A stretch of DNA of 64,000 nt from Pseudomonas laurylsulfativorans. Lineage in GTDB: Bacteria > Pseudomonadota > Gammaproteobacteria > Pseudomonadales > Pseudomonadaceae. Each line of letters starts with the position of its first letter. The first letter of the stretch is position 1. The position numbers and the translations under genes are program-made. Shown piece after piece: positions 35,592-45,570 of this stretch. The notes beneath the pieces were generated by a model. It was not told the origin of the DNA. It saw only the letters and a list, made by a program, of their open reading frames with translations, and did no database searches. Location: contig NZ_MUJK01000011.1 of assembly GCF_002906155.1 (NCBI RefSeq), positions 124,001 through 188,000 of the forward strand. Direction: 5' to 3'.

Positions 35592-37538
35592 TCAGGTACG
35601 AAACCTGCGCACCAACCCGTCCAGCTCATTCGACAACCCGGCCAGGCTCTGGGAGTCCAGGCGCGCCGAGTTGGCCAGCTCCGCCACCAACTGCGCATCG
35701 CCGTGGATCTGGCTGATGTGCCGGTTGATGTCTTCGGCCACTTGATGCTGCTGTTCCGCCGCGGTTGCGATCTGGGTGTTCATGTCGCGGATCACGTCCA
35801 CCGACTCGCGAATCTGCCCGAAGCTGTTGCGCGCCTCGCCGATGCGCGTCACCGATTGCTGGGACACTTCCAGGCTGGCGTGCATTTGTTGGGTCACCTG
35901 GCTGGTGCGTTTGGCCAGATTGCCCAGCAGCCCGTCGATTTCCGCCGTGGAGTCGGCCGTGCGCTTGGCCAGGGCTCGTACTTCGTCGGCCACCACGGCA
36001 AAACCGCGACCTTGTTCACCGGCCCGGGCCGCTTCGATCGCGGCGTTCAGCGCCAGCAGGTTGGTTTGTTCGGCGATCGAACGGATGGTCCCGAGGATCG
36101 ACTGAATGTCGTTGCTGTCGCGTTCAAGTTGTTGCATCGACTGGGCCGACTGTTCGATTTCCTGGCTCAGGCGATCCACGCTGTTCACCGCCGCATCGAT
36201 CTGCTGCTGGCCTTCGCGCGCCTGGCGCTGGCCACTGTCGGCGGATTCCGCTGCCTGGCTGCAAGACCGCGCGACTTCGTTGGCGGTGGCGACCATTTCG
36301 TGGAACGCCGTGGACACCATGTCCACCGCTTCACGCTGGCGTCCGGCGGCTTCGGCCATGTCGCTGGAAACCTGGGTCGAACTCTTGGATGTGGCGAGGA
36401 TCTTGCCCGCCGCACCGCCGATGCTCTGGATCAGGTTGCGAATCGCGGTCAGGAACTGGTTGAACCAGTTGGCCAGTTGCGCGGTTTCGTCGCTGCCACG
36501 GATTTGCAGGTTCTGGGTCAGGTCGCCTTCGCCTTGGGCGATGCCTTCCAGGCCGCTGGCCACGCTGCGGATCGGACGCACGATGAGGCTGGCAAAACTG
36601 GCGCCAACGATGGCGAAGATGACCGCCAGTACGGCGGCGATGATGGCGATCAACCAGGTCAACTGGGTCGCGGAGCTCATCACGTCGTCCTGTTTGATCA
36701 GTCCGATGAAAGTCCAGCCCAGTTGCTCCGACGGCCAGACGTTGGCCATGTAGTGCTCGCCGTTCAGCTCCACTTCCACCAGGCCCTTGCCGGCCTTGGC
36801 CAATTGCGCGTAGCCGTCGCCAAGGCTATTCAATGGTTTGAAGTTGTGTTCCGGTTGTTTCGGGTCCACCAGGACCATGCCGGTGTTTTCCAGCAGCATC
36901 AGGTAGCCGGTTTCACCAAGCTTGATCTGTTTAACGATTTCGGTGAGCTGCTTGAGCGTCACGTCGATGCTGACCACGCCGCCGTTGGTGCCCAACTTGT
37001 TGTCGATGGTGCGCACGGTGCTGACGTAGGTCGCATCGTCCTGTGCCCAGTAGTAGGCCTCGGTGCGGAACGGCTTGCCCGGCTTGGCCTGGGCCGCCTT
37101 GTACCAGGGGCGCTGGCGCGGGTCGTAATTGTTCAGTTTCGGATCATCCGGCCACGACACGTAGCCGCCCGCTGCCGTGCCGAGGATGGCATAGGCGTAG
37201 GCCGGGTGGCTGTTGCCCAGGTCCTGGAGCAGAGTGAAGACTTTTTTGTCTGCCTCGCCCTGAGGGACGCTCTCGGCGTTGGCGGCCATGTAAGTCTTGA
37301 GGCTGTCGTCGGAGTTTCGGATCAGCGGTTGCTTGGCCAGGTAATCGACGTTCTGGCTGATGCCGTCAAAGAACAATTGCATGGCGTTGCTGACCTGACG
37401 AATCTCGCGGGCACTGCCGTCGACGAATTCGTCCCTGGCATCACTGCGCAGGTTCAGCACAACGAGGGTGGCGACCAGCACCACGGGCAGGCAGGCGATG
37501 ATTGCAAACGCCCAGGTCAACTTCTGTTTGATGTTCAT
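35592..37538 (-). CDS. Methyl-accepting chemotaxis protein with dCache sensor
   Basis: A 648-residue chemoreceptor: membrane helix (about 8-30), periplasmic double-Cache domain (about 35-275) with the ligand-loop motif [12 protein letters not shown] (138-149), second helix (about 280-305), HAMP, and a signalling domain with the [20 protein letters not shown] tip. The RPWY motif plus a later Asp (VVSIDVTL) resembles amino-acid-binding dCache receptors such as PctA, so an amine or amino-acid ligand is plausible but unproved. The start at 37538 (MNIKQKL) is chosen because the helix begins there. Confidence 0.93.
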   Translation of the reverse strand: MNIKQKLTWAFAIIACLPVVLVATLVVLNLRSDARDEFVDGSAREIRQVSNAMQLFFDGISQNVDYLAKQPLIRNSDDSLKTYMAANAESVPQGEADKKVFTLLQDLGNSHPAYAYAILGTAAGGYVSWPDDPKLNNYDPRQRPWYKAAQAKPGKPFRTEAYYWAQDDATYVSTVRTIDNKLGTNGGVVSIDVTLKQLTEIVKQIKLGETGYLMLLENTGMVLVDPKQPEHNFKPLNSLGDGYAQLAKAGKGLVEVELNGEHYMANVWPSEQLGWTFIGLIKQDDVMSSATQLTWLIAIIAAVLAVIFAIVGASFASLIVRPIRSVASGLEGIAQGEGDLTQNLQIRGSDETAQLANWFNQFLTAIRNLIQSIGGAAGKILATSKSSTQVSSDMAEAAGRQREAVDMVSTAFHEMVATANEVARSCSQAAESADSGQRQAREGQQQIDAAVNSVDRLSQEIEQSAQSMQQLERDSNDIQSILGTIRSIAEQTNLLALNAAIEAARAGEQGRGFAVVADEVRALAKRTADSTAEIDGLLGNLAKRTSQVTQQMHASLEVSQQSVTRIGEARNSFGQIRESVDVIRDMNTQIATAAEQQHQVAEDINRHISQIHGDAQLVAELANSARLDSQSLAGLSNELDGLVRRFRT

Positions 37539-37983
37539 CCGCGCTCCAGATTTTCTTGTAGGCCCACGCAGTGCAGATGACTCGCGGTTTATTGGCAGCC
37601 GTAAACGTTCTTGGTCAACCCCGGTCCTTGAGTGCAGCATCGCTTTTGTTGTGGCAGCGATTGTCGGACAAATCACTTTGTCACTAAGGACTTCGGCTGT
37701 TGTTGGAGGAAATTGAGGCCTTTTGGGAAAAATCCTACGGAAGGTACGAGTTGTGGTGTCAGCTTCTGTCGCAATTGCCCTCAATGCCCTTGCACAACAA
37801 GTGACGCAGGCTCGGCTATGATCTGGAACGACCCGTGCGGTCGTCGGTTTTACCTGATGAAATCGGCACATTGTGTGCTTCTGCAATGTTCATAAGTCGG
37901 CAACCCCTCCCCCCCGTGAGTGGATTGCCGTATAACGAATGACTTTCGCGTGTTTGGTAATAAAGGACCCACAATAAAAGCTG
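37539..37983. other. Divergent promoter gap, no recognised gene
   Basis: These 445 bases separate the chemoreceptor (minus) from the RIO kinase gene (plus). A GCCAATAA sequence on the minus strand near 37590 resembles a FliA -10 element, but no matching -35 lies at the right distance. I see no credible small gene. Confidence 0.45.
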
Positions 37984-38877
37984 ATGAAGACTCCAAAACG
38001 CATTGAACCCCTGATCGAGGACGGTCTGGTCGACGAGGTGCTGCGCCCACTCATGAGTGGTAAAGAAGCAGCTGTTTATGTGGTGCGCTGCGGCAACGAG
38101 TTACGTTGCGCGAAGGTCTACAAGGAGGCTAACAAACGCAGTTTCCGTCAGGCGGCCGAGTATCAGGAAGGCCGCAAGGTGCGCAATAGCCGTCAGGCCC
38201 GCGCAATGGCCAAGGGCTCCAAATTTGGCCGCAAGGAAACCGAAGACGCCTGGCAGAACGCCGAAGTGGCGGCGCTGTTCCGTCTGGCCAATGCCGGTGT
38301 ACGGGTGCCCAAGCCGTTCGACTTCCTCGAAGGCGTGCTGCTCATGGAGCTGGTGGCCGACGAGTACGGTGATGCCGCTCCGCGCCTGAACGATGTGGTG
38401 CTGGAGCCGGATCAGGCCCGCGAGTATCACGCGTATCTGATTTCCCAGATCGTGCTGATGCTGTGCACCGGTCTGGTGCACGGCGACCTGTCCGAGTTCA
38501 ACGTGCTGCTGACGCCGACCGGCCCGGTGATCATCGACCTGCCGCAAGCGGTGGATGCCGCGGGCAACAACCACGCATTCAGCATGCTGGAGCGCGATGT
38601 GGGCAACATGGCGTCCTACTTCGGGCGGTTTGCCCCGGAGTTGAAGCAGACCAAGTACGCCAAGGAAATGTGGGCCTTGTACGAGGCCGGCACCTTGCAC
38701 CCGGCCAGTGTCCTGACCGGCGAGTTCGCCGACACGGAAGAGCTGGCTGACGTGGGCGGGATCATGCGCGAAATCGAGGCCGCGCGCCTGGATGAAGAGC
38801 GCAAGCAAGCCGTACGCGCGGCGGACGATGCTCCGCCAGGCAAGACCGAAGAACCGCCTCCACCCTGGATGCAGTGA
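37984..38877 (+). CDS. RIO1-family serine/threonine kinase
   Basis: A 297-residue RIO-like kinase. It has a GKEAAVYVV nucleotide loop (26-34), ATP-contacting Lys44 (CAKVYK), the catalytic loop LVHGDLSEFNVLL with Asp168 and Asn173, and the metal-binding Asp185 in IIDLPQAV. Bacterial RIO proteins are poorly characterised and their substrates unknown. The C-terminus is Pro-rich (PPPPWMQ). It is a single-gene unit closed by a strong terminator. Confidence 0.9.
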   Translation: MKTPKRIEPLIEDGLVDEVLRPLMSGKEAAVYVVRCGNELRCAKVYKEANKRSFRQAAEYQEGRKVRNSRQARAMAKGSKFGRKETEDAWQNAEVAALFRLANAGVRVPKPFDFLEGVLLMELVADEYGDAAPRLNDVVLEPDQAREYHAYLISQIVLMLCTGLVHGDLSEFNVLLTPTGPVIIDLPQAVDAAGNNHAFSMLERDVGNMASYFGRFAPELKQTKYAKEMWALYEAGTLHPASVLTGEFADTEELADVGGIMREIEAARLDEERKQAVRAADDAPPGKTEEPPPPWMQ

Positions 38878-38887
38878 TCGGCTAAAG

Positions 38888-38914
38888 AAAAACCCGGCTT
38901 CGGCCGGGTTTTTT
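38888..38914 (+). terminator. Intrinsic terminator of the RIO kinase gene
   Basis: AAAACCCGGC-TTCG-GCCGGGTTTTTT: a 6-8 pair GC-rich stem with UUCG tetraloop and T-run, 11 bases after the stop codon. Confidence 0.95.
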
Positions 38915-38955
38915 GTGGGTTGCAGATTCAATACCTGTGTCGACTGTTAGTCCGC

Positions 38956-38981
38956 CTTCGCGGGCAAGCCCGCTCCCACAG
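38956..38981. repeat. Single REP half-element
   Basis: CTTCGCGGGCAAGCCCGCTC followed by CCACAGG: one REP unit without an inverted partner nearby. Confidence 0.7.
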
Positions 38982-39090
38982 GGATTTGTGCATGTGTGCA
39001 GAATTTGTGATCGGCCGCAAACATTGAGGGAGCGGCGGTGCGGCGATCCGACTTGCCCGCGATGGCGTCGGTACAGCCGGCTTCAATGCA

Positions 39091-39504
39091 TCAGGCTTGA
39101 GCCGGTTCAGCACAACACCCCGACTCCAGATTCTTCAGAATCGGGCAGTCCGGCCGATGATCGCCCTGACAGTGCTCGACCAGATCCTGCAAGGTATCGC
39201 GCAATTGCCCCAGCTCGCGGATCTTCTGGTTCAACTCATCGATATGCTGACGGGCCAGGGCTTTAACATCGGCGCTGGCGCGCTGGCGGTCTTGCCAGAG
39301 CGCTAGTAACTTGCCGACTTCTTCCAGGGAAAACCCCAGGTCCCGCGAGCGCTTGATGAAGGCCAGGGTGTGCAGGTCGTCATCGCCATACACCCGGTAA
39401 CCGCTGTCGGTGCGATGGGCGGCCTTGAGCAGGCCGATGGATTCGTAATAACGGATCATCTTTGCGCTCAGGCCGCTGTGGCGGGCCGCTTGGCCGATGT
39501 TCAT
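39091..39504 (-). CDS. cueR: Copper-responsive MerR-type regulator CueR
   Basis: A 137-residue MerR-family activator. The HTH is at the start ([20 protein letters not shown]) and the dimer helix follows. The Cu(I) ligands Cys112 and Cys120 (CQGDHRPDC) stand exactly where E. coli CueR has them; an additional CC pair lies near the C-terminus (residues 130-131). It overlaps the copA stop by ATGA, so regulator and pump are co-transcribed. Confidence 0.93.
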   Translation of the reverse strand: MNIGQAARHSGLSAKMIRYYESIGLLKAAHRTDSGYRVYGDDDLHTLAFIKRSRDLGFSLEEVGKLLALWQDRQRASADVKALARQHIDELNQKIRELGQLRDTLQDLVEHCQGDHRPDCPILKNLESGCCAEPAQA

Positions 39505-41894
39505 CGGTTGTCCTCCAGGTCCTTGGGTTTCCAGGTTTTCAACAGAAGTGCATTGCTCACAACGCTGACGCTCGACAATGCCATGGCTGCACCGGCCAGC
39601 ACTGGATTGAGGAAGCCGAACGCCGCCAGCGGAATGCCGATCAGGTTGTAGACGAAGGCCCAGAACAGGTTCTGCCGAATCTTGGCGTAGGTCTTGCGGC
39701 TGATCTCCAGCGCGGCTGGCACCAGTCGCGGATCGCCGCGCATCAGGGTGATGCCGGCCGCGTGCATGGCGACGTCGGTGCCGCCGCCCATGGCAATGCC
39801 GATGTCGGCGGCGGCCAGTGCCGGGGCATCGTTGATACCGTCGCCGACCATTGCCACCACGCCAGTTTCCTTCAGTGCGGCGACGGTGGCGGCCTTGTCT
39901 GCCGGTAGCACTTCGGCATGCACATCCTGGATGCCCAGCGCCTCGGCGACCACCTTGGCGCTGCCGCGATTGTCGCCGGTCAGCAGGTGGCTGCTGATGT
40001 TCCGTGCACTCAGTTGTTGCACCGCTTGCAGCGCGCCGGGCTTGAGGGTGTCACCGAAGGCGAACAGACCCAGCACTTGTGGTTCGGGGGACTGTTCGAT
40101 CAACCAGGACAAAGTCCGGCCTTCTTTTTCCCACGCGATCGCCGAGTCGGCCAACGGCCCGGCGTTCAAGCCGCTGTCCTCCAGCAGACGACGGTTGCCC
40201 AGCGCCAGGCGACGCCCTTCGAGGCTGCCAGCGATGCCGCGGCCGGTCAGGGACTGGCTGTCACTGACATCGGCGACCTTCAAATGGCGTTCGGCACAGG
40301 CATCCAGAACAGCCTTGGCGAGCGGGTGCTCACTGCCGCGTTGCAGGGCGCCGGCCAATTGCAGCAGGCTCGCCTCATTACCGTCGATGGCACTCAGATG
40401 AGCAATGCGCGGGGCGCCGGAGGTCAGGGTGCCGGTCTTGTCGAACACCACTGCGCTGACTTCATGGGCCCGCTCCAGTGCCTCGGCATCCTTGATCAGA
40501 ATCCCGTAGCGTGCTGCCACGCCGGTGCCGGCCATGATCGCGGTGGGTGTGGCCAGACCCAGTGCACAAGGGCAGGCAATCACCAGCACCGCCACCGCAT
40601 TGATCAGTGCCGTTTCCATCGGCGCGCCATACAGCCACCAGCCGATCAGGGTCGCCAGGGCAATCAGCAGCACGGTGGGCACGAACACCTGGCTGACTTT
40701 ATCCACCAGTTTCTGGATCGGCGCTTTCGCGGCCTGGGCGTCTTCCACCAGACGGATGATCCGCGCCAGCACGGTTTCCGCACCAAGGGCCCGGGTACGC
40801 ACCAGCAACCGGCCTTCACCGTTGATCGCGCCGCCGGTGACTTTGTCACCGGGCTGCTTAGGCACCGGCAGGCTCTCGCCACTGATCAGGGCTTCGTCGG
40901 CTTGGCTTTGGCCTTCGATCACTTCACCGTCCACCGGAAAGCGTTCGCCGGGTTTGACCATCACCAGATCATCGAGGCGCAGGGCGCTGATGGCGACGTC
41001 TTGCTCGTGGCCATCGATCACCCGGATCGCCCGTTCCGGGCGCAAGGCTTCGAGGGCGCGGATGGCGCTGGCGGTCTGGCGCTTGGCGCGGCTTTCCAGG
41101 TACTTGCCCAGTAGCACCAAGGCGATCACTACCGCCGAGGCTTCGAAATACAGATGCGGCATGCGCCCGGCGGCAGTGGCCCATTCGTACAGGCTCAAGC
41201 CATAACCGGCGCTGGTGCCCAGGGCCACCAGCAAATCCATGTTGCCGGCTCCGGCGCGCACGGCTTTCCACGCGGCGACGTAAAACCGTGCGCCGAAGAT
41301 GAATTGCACCGGCGTGGCCAGGGCGAATTGCGCCCAGGCCGGGAGCATCCAGTGCACGCCGAAGGGTTGCAGCAGCATCGGCAGCACCAGCGGCAAGGCG
41401 AGGGCGATGGCCATGATCAAGGCCAGGCGTTCGCGATGCAGGCGCTGTTGCTGATTGTCGGTTGTCGGGTGTTCGGCTTCCCGGACGCTGGCGGCGTATC
41501 CAGCCTTGGTCACGGCCGCGATCAAGGTTTGCGGATCAATCTGGCCGAGCAGTTCAAGGTGGGCGCGTTCGTTAGCCAGGTTGACGCTGACGCTTTTCAC
41601 CCCCGGCACCTTGGCCAGCGCGCGCTCGACACGACCGACGCAGGAGGCGCAGGTCATGCCGTCGATGCTCAATTCCAGGCTCTGTTGCGGCACGCTGTAG
41701 CCGGCCTTGGCCACGGCATCCATCAAGGCCGGCAGGCTGTCGCTGGGTGCCTGGACCCGTGCCTGTTCAGTGGTAAGGTTGACACTGACGGCACTGGCGC
41801 CAATGACTTTGCTCAAGGCGCGCTCGACGCGCCCGGCGCAACTGGCGCAGGTCATGCCGGCAATCGGCAGGTCGAACGTGGTGGATTCGGACAT
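39501..41894 (-). CDS. copA: Cu(I)-exporting P1B-type ATPase CopA
   Basis: A 797-residue inner-membrane pump that exports Cu(I) from the cytosol. Two N-terminal metal-binding domains each carry GMTCASC (Cys16/Cys19 and Cys82/Cys85). The transmembrane CPC motif is at 441-443, the phosphorylated Asp485 in DKTGTLT, the SEHPLAKA motif marks the N domain, and GDGINDAP closes the P domain. The ATG at 41894 follows AGGGAG by 8 bases. A CueR-type operator lies about 40 bases upstream. Confidence 0.96.
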   Translation of the reverse strand: MSESTTFDLPIAGMTCASCAGRVERALSKVIGASAVSVNLTTEQARVQAPSDSLPALMDAVAKAGYSVPQQSLELSIDGMTCASCVGRVERALAKVPGVKSVSVNLANERAHLELLGQIDPQTLIAAVTKAGYAASVREAEHPTTDNQQQRLHRERLALIMAIALALPLVLPMLLQPFGVHWMLPAWAQFALATPVQFIFGARFYVAAWKAVRAGAGNMDLLVALGTSAGYGLSLYEWATAAGRMPHLYFEASAVVIALVLLGKYLESRAKRQTASAIRALEALRPERAIRVIDGHEQDVAISALRLDDLVMVKPGERFPVDGEVIEGQSQADEALISGESLPVPKQPGDKVTGGAINGEGRLLVRTRALGAETVLARIIRLVEDAQAAKAPIQKLVDKVSQVFVPTVLLIALATLIGWWLYGAPMETALINAVAVLVIACPCALGLATPTAIMAGTGVAARYGILIKDAEALERAHEVSAVVFDKTGTLTSGAPRIAHLSAIDGNEASLLQLAGALQRGSEHPLAKAVLDACAERHLKVADVSDSQSLTGRGIAGSLEGRRLALGNRRLLEDSGLNAGPLADSAIAWEKEGRTLSWLIEQSPEPQVLGLFAFGDTLKPGALQAVQQLSARNISSHLLTGDNRGSAKVVAEALGIQDVHAEVLPADKAATVAALKETGVVAMVGDGINDAPALAAADIGIAMGGGTDVAMHAAGITLMRGDPRLVPAALEISRKTYAKIRQNLFWAFVYNLIGIPLAAFGFLNPVLAGAAMALSSVSVVSNALLLKTWKPKDLEDNR

Positions 41895-41923
41895 CGGTCG
41901 CACTCCCTGTAGTAGATAACCAC

Positions 41924-41954
41924 AGGATCAACCTTGCCATGTTGGCAAGGTCAA
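41924..41954 (-). promoter_or_regulatory. CueR-type promoter of copA
   Basis: On the minus strand TTGACC (41954-41949) is followed by a 19-base spacer that contains the dyad CCTTGCC-AACAT-GGCAAGG (41950-41932) and then GATCCT. The long spacer and central dyad are characteristic of MerR/CueR-controlled promoters. Confidence 0.8.
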
Positions 41955-41981
41955 GTGCCATGTTTCAGATCAAGCAACCGA

Positions 41982-42365
41982 TCAGTAGCCCAGACCGGCG
42001 CGCTTGAGGTACATCCCTTCCTGCGTCATCGCGATCCGGTACTTGAGCACATCCCCGGCCTTGAGCTGGATGTCCTGCGACCCCGGCGCGAGCATGCCAG
42101 GATTGCAACCCGGCACTTGGCCCGGAAGCAATTTAAGGCGCAGCGAGACGATGCCGGGCGGCAGGTTGAACGAGGTGCTCTGTTCCTGAAACAACCGCGC
42201 CGCCAGTTGATCCTGGATGTACACACCGATTTCGCAACTGGTCGCGACTTCCAGGCGCTCGCGGGAAATGATCAACACGCCATAATCCTGACCGGCGGCA
42301 TTGACCGAAGGCACGGCGGCGAAAAGGCTGAGAAAGCCAAACAGGCTGAAAACTGACCAGCGCAT
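41982..42365 (-). CDS. Exported protein of unknown function in the copper cluster
   Basis: A 127-residue protein with a signal peptide (MRWSVFSLFGFLSLFAAVPSVNA, cleavage likely after VNA) and a small periplasmic beta-rich domain with two cysteines (TSCEIG and PGCNPG). The ATG at 42365 follows AGGAG. I do not recognise the family. It lies between copA and copZ, transcribed like copA, about 90 bases from the CueR-type box that faces copZ. A link to copper is suggested only by position. Confidence 0.75.
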   Translation of the reverse strand: MRWSVFSLFGFLSLFAAVPSVNAAGQDYGVLIISRERLEVATSCEIGVYIQDQLAARLFQEQSTSFNLPPGIVSLRLKLLPGQVPGCNPGMLAPGSQDIQLKAGDVLKYRIAMTQEGMYLKRAGLGY

Positions 42366-42454
42366 GGTTGAGTCTCCTGGGTTCGAGTCGTAGATGGACG
42401 CAGCTTGGCCGAGCCCGGCGTCGATTGCCAGCCCGGCAGCTAACTTCAGAACTT

Positions 42455-42485
42455 GACCTTGCCACGGTGGCAAGCTCGAAACTGG
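42455..42485 (+). promoter_or_regulatory. CueR-type promoter of copZ
   Basis: TTGACC (42455-42460), a 19-base spacer with the dyad CTTGCC-ACGGT-GGCAAG (42460-42476), then GAAACT as -10 (42480-42485). The copZ start is 29 bases further on. The layout mirrors the copA promoter. Confidence 0.8.
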
Positions 42486-42513
42486 ACTCAACCCTCGGAA
42501 AAGGAGCTATCCC

Positions 42514-42711
42514 ATGCAAGTGTTCAACGTTGAAGGCATGTCTTGTGGTCATTGCGTCAAGGCCATCACTCAGGCGGTGCAGGCCAAAGACCCGGCGGCC
42601 AGTGTGCGGGTCGACCTGGCGGCGAGGGAGGTTGGAGTCGAAAGTGCGCTGACCGCCCAGCAAGTGATCGAGGCGATCCGCGAGGAGGGTTACGGCGTCA
42701 AACTGGCCTGA
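42514..42711 (+). CDS. copZ: Copper chaperone CopZ
   Basis: A 65-residue HMA-domain protein with the Cu(I) site GMSCGHC (Cys11 and Cys14) and the ferredoxin-like beta-alpha-beta-beta-alpha-beta pattern. It would carry Cu(I) to CopA in the cytosol. The start follows AAAGGAG. A CueR-type promoter lies directly upstream, so it should be induced together with copA. Confidence 0.93.
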   Translation: MQVFNVEGMSCGHCVKAITQAVQAKDPAASVRVDLAAREVGVESALTAQQVIEAIREEGYGVKLA

Positions 42712-42801
42712 GTTTGATAGTTAGCGAGCTACCGGAATGTTCAAGGCGTCCATGCACGGCTAGACTGTCGGCCTGCCGACTTCTGCCTCACTGGATGCCT
42801 G

Positions 42802-43998
42802 ATGAACTTTCGTACCATTCTGATTCTTGGCGCCTTGAGCGCTTTCGGTCCGCTGGCGATCGATTTCTACCTGCCAGCCTTCCCGGCCATGGCCCAGGCT
42901 TTCGGGACGGATGAAAATCACGTTCAGATGACGTTGGCGGCTTACTTCCTCGGCTTGTCCATCGGCCAACTGCTTTATGGCCCGGTGGCGGATCGTTTCG
43001 GGCGACGTATTCCGTTGCTCACCGGTGTCGGCCTGTTCACCGTTGCCTCTGTGGCGTGCGCCTATGCGCCGAACCTGGAATGGCTGATCGGCGCGCGTTT
43101 CGTCCAGGCGTTGGGCGGTTGCGCGGGGATGGTGATTTCCCGGGCGGTGGTCAGCGACAAGTGTGATGCGGTGGGGTCGGCAAAAGTCTTTTCGCAGTTG
43201 ATGCTGGTGATGGGGCTTGCCCCTATCCTTGCGCCGTTGCTGGGCGGGTTGTTGGTCAACACGACAGGCTGGCAGTCGATCTTCCTGGCCTTGACCGGTT
43301 TCAGTGCGCTGGCGGGGCTGGCGGTTGCGACGGGATTGCCGGAAAGCATGCCGGCCAACATGCCGCGTCAACCGCTGTCGGGTGCGCTGCGTCAGTACGG
43401 GCGGTTGCTGGCCGACCCGGTGTTCCTCGGCCATGCCTTGACCGGCGGCATCGCCATCGCCGGGATGTTTGCCTACATCGCCGGTTCACCGTTCATCATT
43501 ATCAAGCTCTACGGTGTTCCGGCCGAGCATTTCGGCTGGCTGTTCGGTGCCAATGCGGCGGGCTTCATTCTGGTGGCGCAGGTCAATGCGCGGTTACTGG
43601 CCAAGCGTGGCCCGACGTTCTTGCTGGCGCGCGCGGTGTGGGTTTATCTGGCCGCCGGTTTGACCCTGCTCGCTGTGAGCTCTCTGCACCCGGCACAACT
43701 GTGGCCGCTGCTGATTCCCTTGTTCATCTGTATTGCCAGCCTCGGTTGCATCACTCCCAACGCCGCGGCCTGCGCGATGAACGGGCAGGGTGCGCGGGCC
43801 GGCAGCGCTTCGGCGCTACTCGGTTGCCTGCAATTCAGCGTGGCTTCCGGTGCCTCTGCGCTGGTGGGCGTGCTGCACGACGGCAGCGCCGTGCCGATGG
43901 CCATGGTCATCAGCCTGTGTGGAATTCTGGTGGTGAGCGCAGCGATGCTCACCCGGCGTTTGCAAAATGCCCGGGCGCTGGCGCAAGCCCAGGTTTGA
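42802..43998 (+). CDS. Bcr/CflA-family multidrug exporter
   Basis: A 398-residue MFS transporter with 12 membrane helices. DFYLPAFPAM in helix 1 and the loop GPVADRFGRRIPLL (MFS motif A) identify the drug:H+ antiporter-1, Bcr/CflA type. Likely exports small hydrophobic drugs; the true substrate is unknown. It follows copZ on the same strand after 90 bases, but shares no evident copper link. Confidence 0.9.
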   Translation: MNFRTILILGALSAFGPLAIDFYLPAFPAMAQAFGTDENHVQMTLAAYFLGLSIGQLLYGPVADRFGRRIPLLTGVGLFTVASVACAYAPNLEWLIGARFVQALGGCAGMVISRAVVSDKCDAVGSAKVFSQLMLVMGLAPILAPLLGGLLVNTTGWQSIFLALTGFSALAGLAVATGLPESMPANMPRQPLSGALRQYGRLLADPVFLGHALTGGIAIAGMFAYIAGSPFIIIKLYGVPAEHFGWLFGANAAGFILVAQVNARLLAKRGPTFLLARAVWVYLAAGLTLLAVSSLHPAQLWPLLIPLFICIASLGCITPNAAACAMNGQGARAGSASALLGCLQFSVASGASALVGVLHDGSAVPMAMVISLCGILVVSAAMLTRRLQNARALAQAQV

Positions 43999-44006
43999 AG
44001 CCGGAG

Positions 44007-44180
44007 TTAGCCGGCAGCGCGCTGCGGGTGGAGGGCGGGAATTTGGTGAGGGGCCTGGATACGGGCTTCGAGGGTGCGCGTGAAAGCGCGAGCTTCTGCT
44101 TCGCTGCGAAACGTCACGGCATGCTGGTCAAGGCGGACTTGCCACTGGGACTTTGCCAGTTCTTTTATCAGGATCTTCAT
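44007..44180 (-). CDS. 57-residue conserved small protein
   Basis: Starts ATG at 44180 after AAGGAG at an 8-base spacing and reads MKILIKELAKSQWQVRLDQH, continuing through AVTFRSEAEARAFTRTLEAR to a TAA. The N-terminal part looks like beta strands and the middle like a helix, a pattern I recall from small Pseudomonas proteins of unknown function. It has no signal or membrane segment. Tandem 14-base repeats lie directly upstream in its leader. Confidence 0.75.
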   Translation of the reverse strand: MKILIKELAKSQWQVRLDQHAVTFRSEAEARAFTRTLEARIQAPHQIPALHPQRAAG

Positions 44181-44194
44181 AGCTGAACTCCTTT

Positions 44195-44222
44195 TGTAAA
44201 AGATGTCTTGTAAAAGATGTCT
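44195..44222. repeat. Two perfect tandem 14-base repeats
   Basis: TGTAAAAGATGTCT occurs twice in a row, and a degenerate third copy (CGTAAAAGACAGCCT) lies at about 44237-44251. The repeats fall in the leader or promoter of the 57-residue gene. Confidence 0.85.
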
Positions 44223-44367
44223 CGTTATAGACGTTACGTAAAAGACAGCCTCGCAAGAGATTCGATTGTAGTCCTGAATACGAGCACGATTGTGACAAGG
44301 GTCAACTGTCGGACTGACGGTTTGTAACTAAAAAAAACACGGTTTTTCGATGGCGTTCACACGGGCT

Positions 44368-44397
44368 GTCGGCGACCGGGACGTCCCGGCCGCCGAC
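44368..44397 (-). terminator. Near-perfect 30-base palindrome after the oxidoreductase gene
   Basis: GTCGGCGACCGGGAC joined to GTCCCGGCCGCCGAC: 14 of 15 pairs match with no loop. It lies about 36 bases after the oxidoreductase stop on the minus strand, with a small AAAAAC/GTTTTT hairpin and T-run further on (44327-44347). The pair probably ends the oxidoreductase transcript. Confidence 0.55.
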
Positions 44398-44433
44398 GGA
44401 AAACATGAAAGCAGCGATGGCTCTTTCAGCGTT

Positions 44434-45447
44434 TCAGAACCCTTCCAGCACGATCTTGCCCTTGGCCTTGCCGCTTTCCAGCAGGGCGTGGGCACGGCGC
44501 AGATTGGCTGCGTTGATCGTGCCGAAGTGTTCGCCCACCGTGGTTTTCAGCGTCCCGGCGTCGATCAGCCCGGCGACGCGATTGAGCAGGTTGTGCTGCT
44601 CGATCATGTCCGCGGTTTCAAAAAGCGAGCGGGTGTACATGAACTCCCAGTGCAGTGACAGGCTCTTGCGCTTGAGCTTGGTCACGTCCAGTGACTTGGG
44701 GTCATCAATCAGCGCCAGCTTGCCTTGCGGGGCCAATGCCTCGACCAGTTGGTCCAGGTGCTGGTCGGTCTGGGTCAGGCTGGCGACGTGGGTGACCTGA
44801 TCCACACCGGCATGCTTGAGTGCTTCGCTCAGTGGCTGGCCGTGGTCGATCACCAGATCGGCACCCAGTTCCTTCACCCAGCTTTGGGTTTGTGCACGCG
44901 AAGCGCTGCCAATGACTTGGAGACCGGTGAGCTGTTTGGCCAGTTGCGTGAGAATCGAACCCACGCCACCTGCCGCGCCGACGATCAACAGGCTCTGGCC
45001 TTCATCGGTTTTGCTTTCACGTACTTGCAGGCGTTCGAACAACAGTTCCCACGCCGTGATCGCGGTGAGGGGCAGGGCCGCAGCTTCGGCGAAACCCAGG
45101 GTCTTTGGCATGTTGCCAACGATGCGCTCGTCCACCACATGCAACTCGCTGTTGCCGCCGGCACGTGCGATGGAGCCGGCGTAAAACACCTTGTCGCCGA
45201 CCTTGAACAGCGTCACCTCACTGCCCACCGCCTTGACCACACCGGCCACGTCCCAACCCAGCACTTTGGCCGCGCCGCCTTCGGGCTGGACGTTCTGGCG
45301 CACTTTGGTATCCACCGGGTTGACCGAGATGGCTTTGACTTCCACCAGCAAGTCGCGTGGGCCGGCAACCGGTTCCGGCAGTTCGATGTCTTGCAGGGCG
45401 TTGTCGTCACTGATCGGCAACGAAGCGTAGTAGGCAATGGCTTTCAT
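44434..45447 (-). CDS. Zinc-type alcohol dehydrogenase-like / quinone oxidoreductase
   Basis: A 337-residue MDR-superfamily enzyme. It has a GroES-like N-terminal half (SVNPVDTKVR, GWDVAGVVKAVGSEV) and an NAD(P)-binding half (LLIVGAAGGVGSILTQLAKQL). The catalytic zinc ligands are not evident, so it is closer to NADPH:quinone or enone reductases. The ATG at 45447 follows GGAG. A LysR regulator is divergently transcribed and probably controls it, as is common for reactive-electrophile reductases. Confidence 0.88.
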   Translation of the reverse strand: MKAIAYYASLPISDDNALQDIELPEPVAGPRDLLVEVKAISVNPVDTKVRQNVQPEGGAAKVLGWDVAGVVKAVGSEVTLFKVGDKVFYAGSIARAGGNSELHVVDERIVGNMPKTLGFAEAAALPLTAITAWELLFERLQVRESKTDEGQSLLIVGAAGGVGSILTQLAKQLTGLQVIGSASRAQTQSWVKELGADLVIDHGQPLSEALKHAGVDQVTHVASLTQTDQHLDQLVEALAPQGKLALIDDPKSLDVTKLKRKSLSLHWEFMYTRSLFETADMIEQHNLLNRVAGLIDAGTLKTTVGEHFGTINAANLRRAHALLESGKAKGKIVLEGF

Positions 45448-45570
45448 GGGTGACTCCGGAACACGAGTAAAGGAGAGATTCGATGGGGGGATGATTGGCT
45501 ATTTCTCCTGAAGATAAAACCGGCTAAAAGAGCAGTCTCTTTCAATATTTTTTTGATAATCGGTGCTCTG

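Noticed and set aside
35703-37580. Plus-strand open frame of 625 codons
   Set aside because: Long but antisense to the dCache chemoreceptor; composition is that of a shadow frame.
37585-37625. FliA-type promoter for the chemoreceptor
   Set aside because: A GCCAATAA sequence fits the -10, but no TAAA element lies 15 bases upstream.
39918-41114. Plus-strand open frame of 398 codons
   Set aside because: Antisense to copA, which has every P-type ATPase motif.
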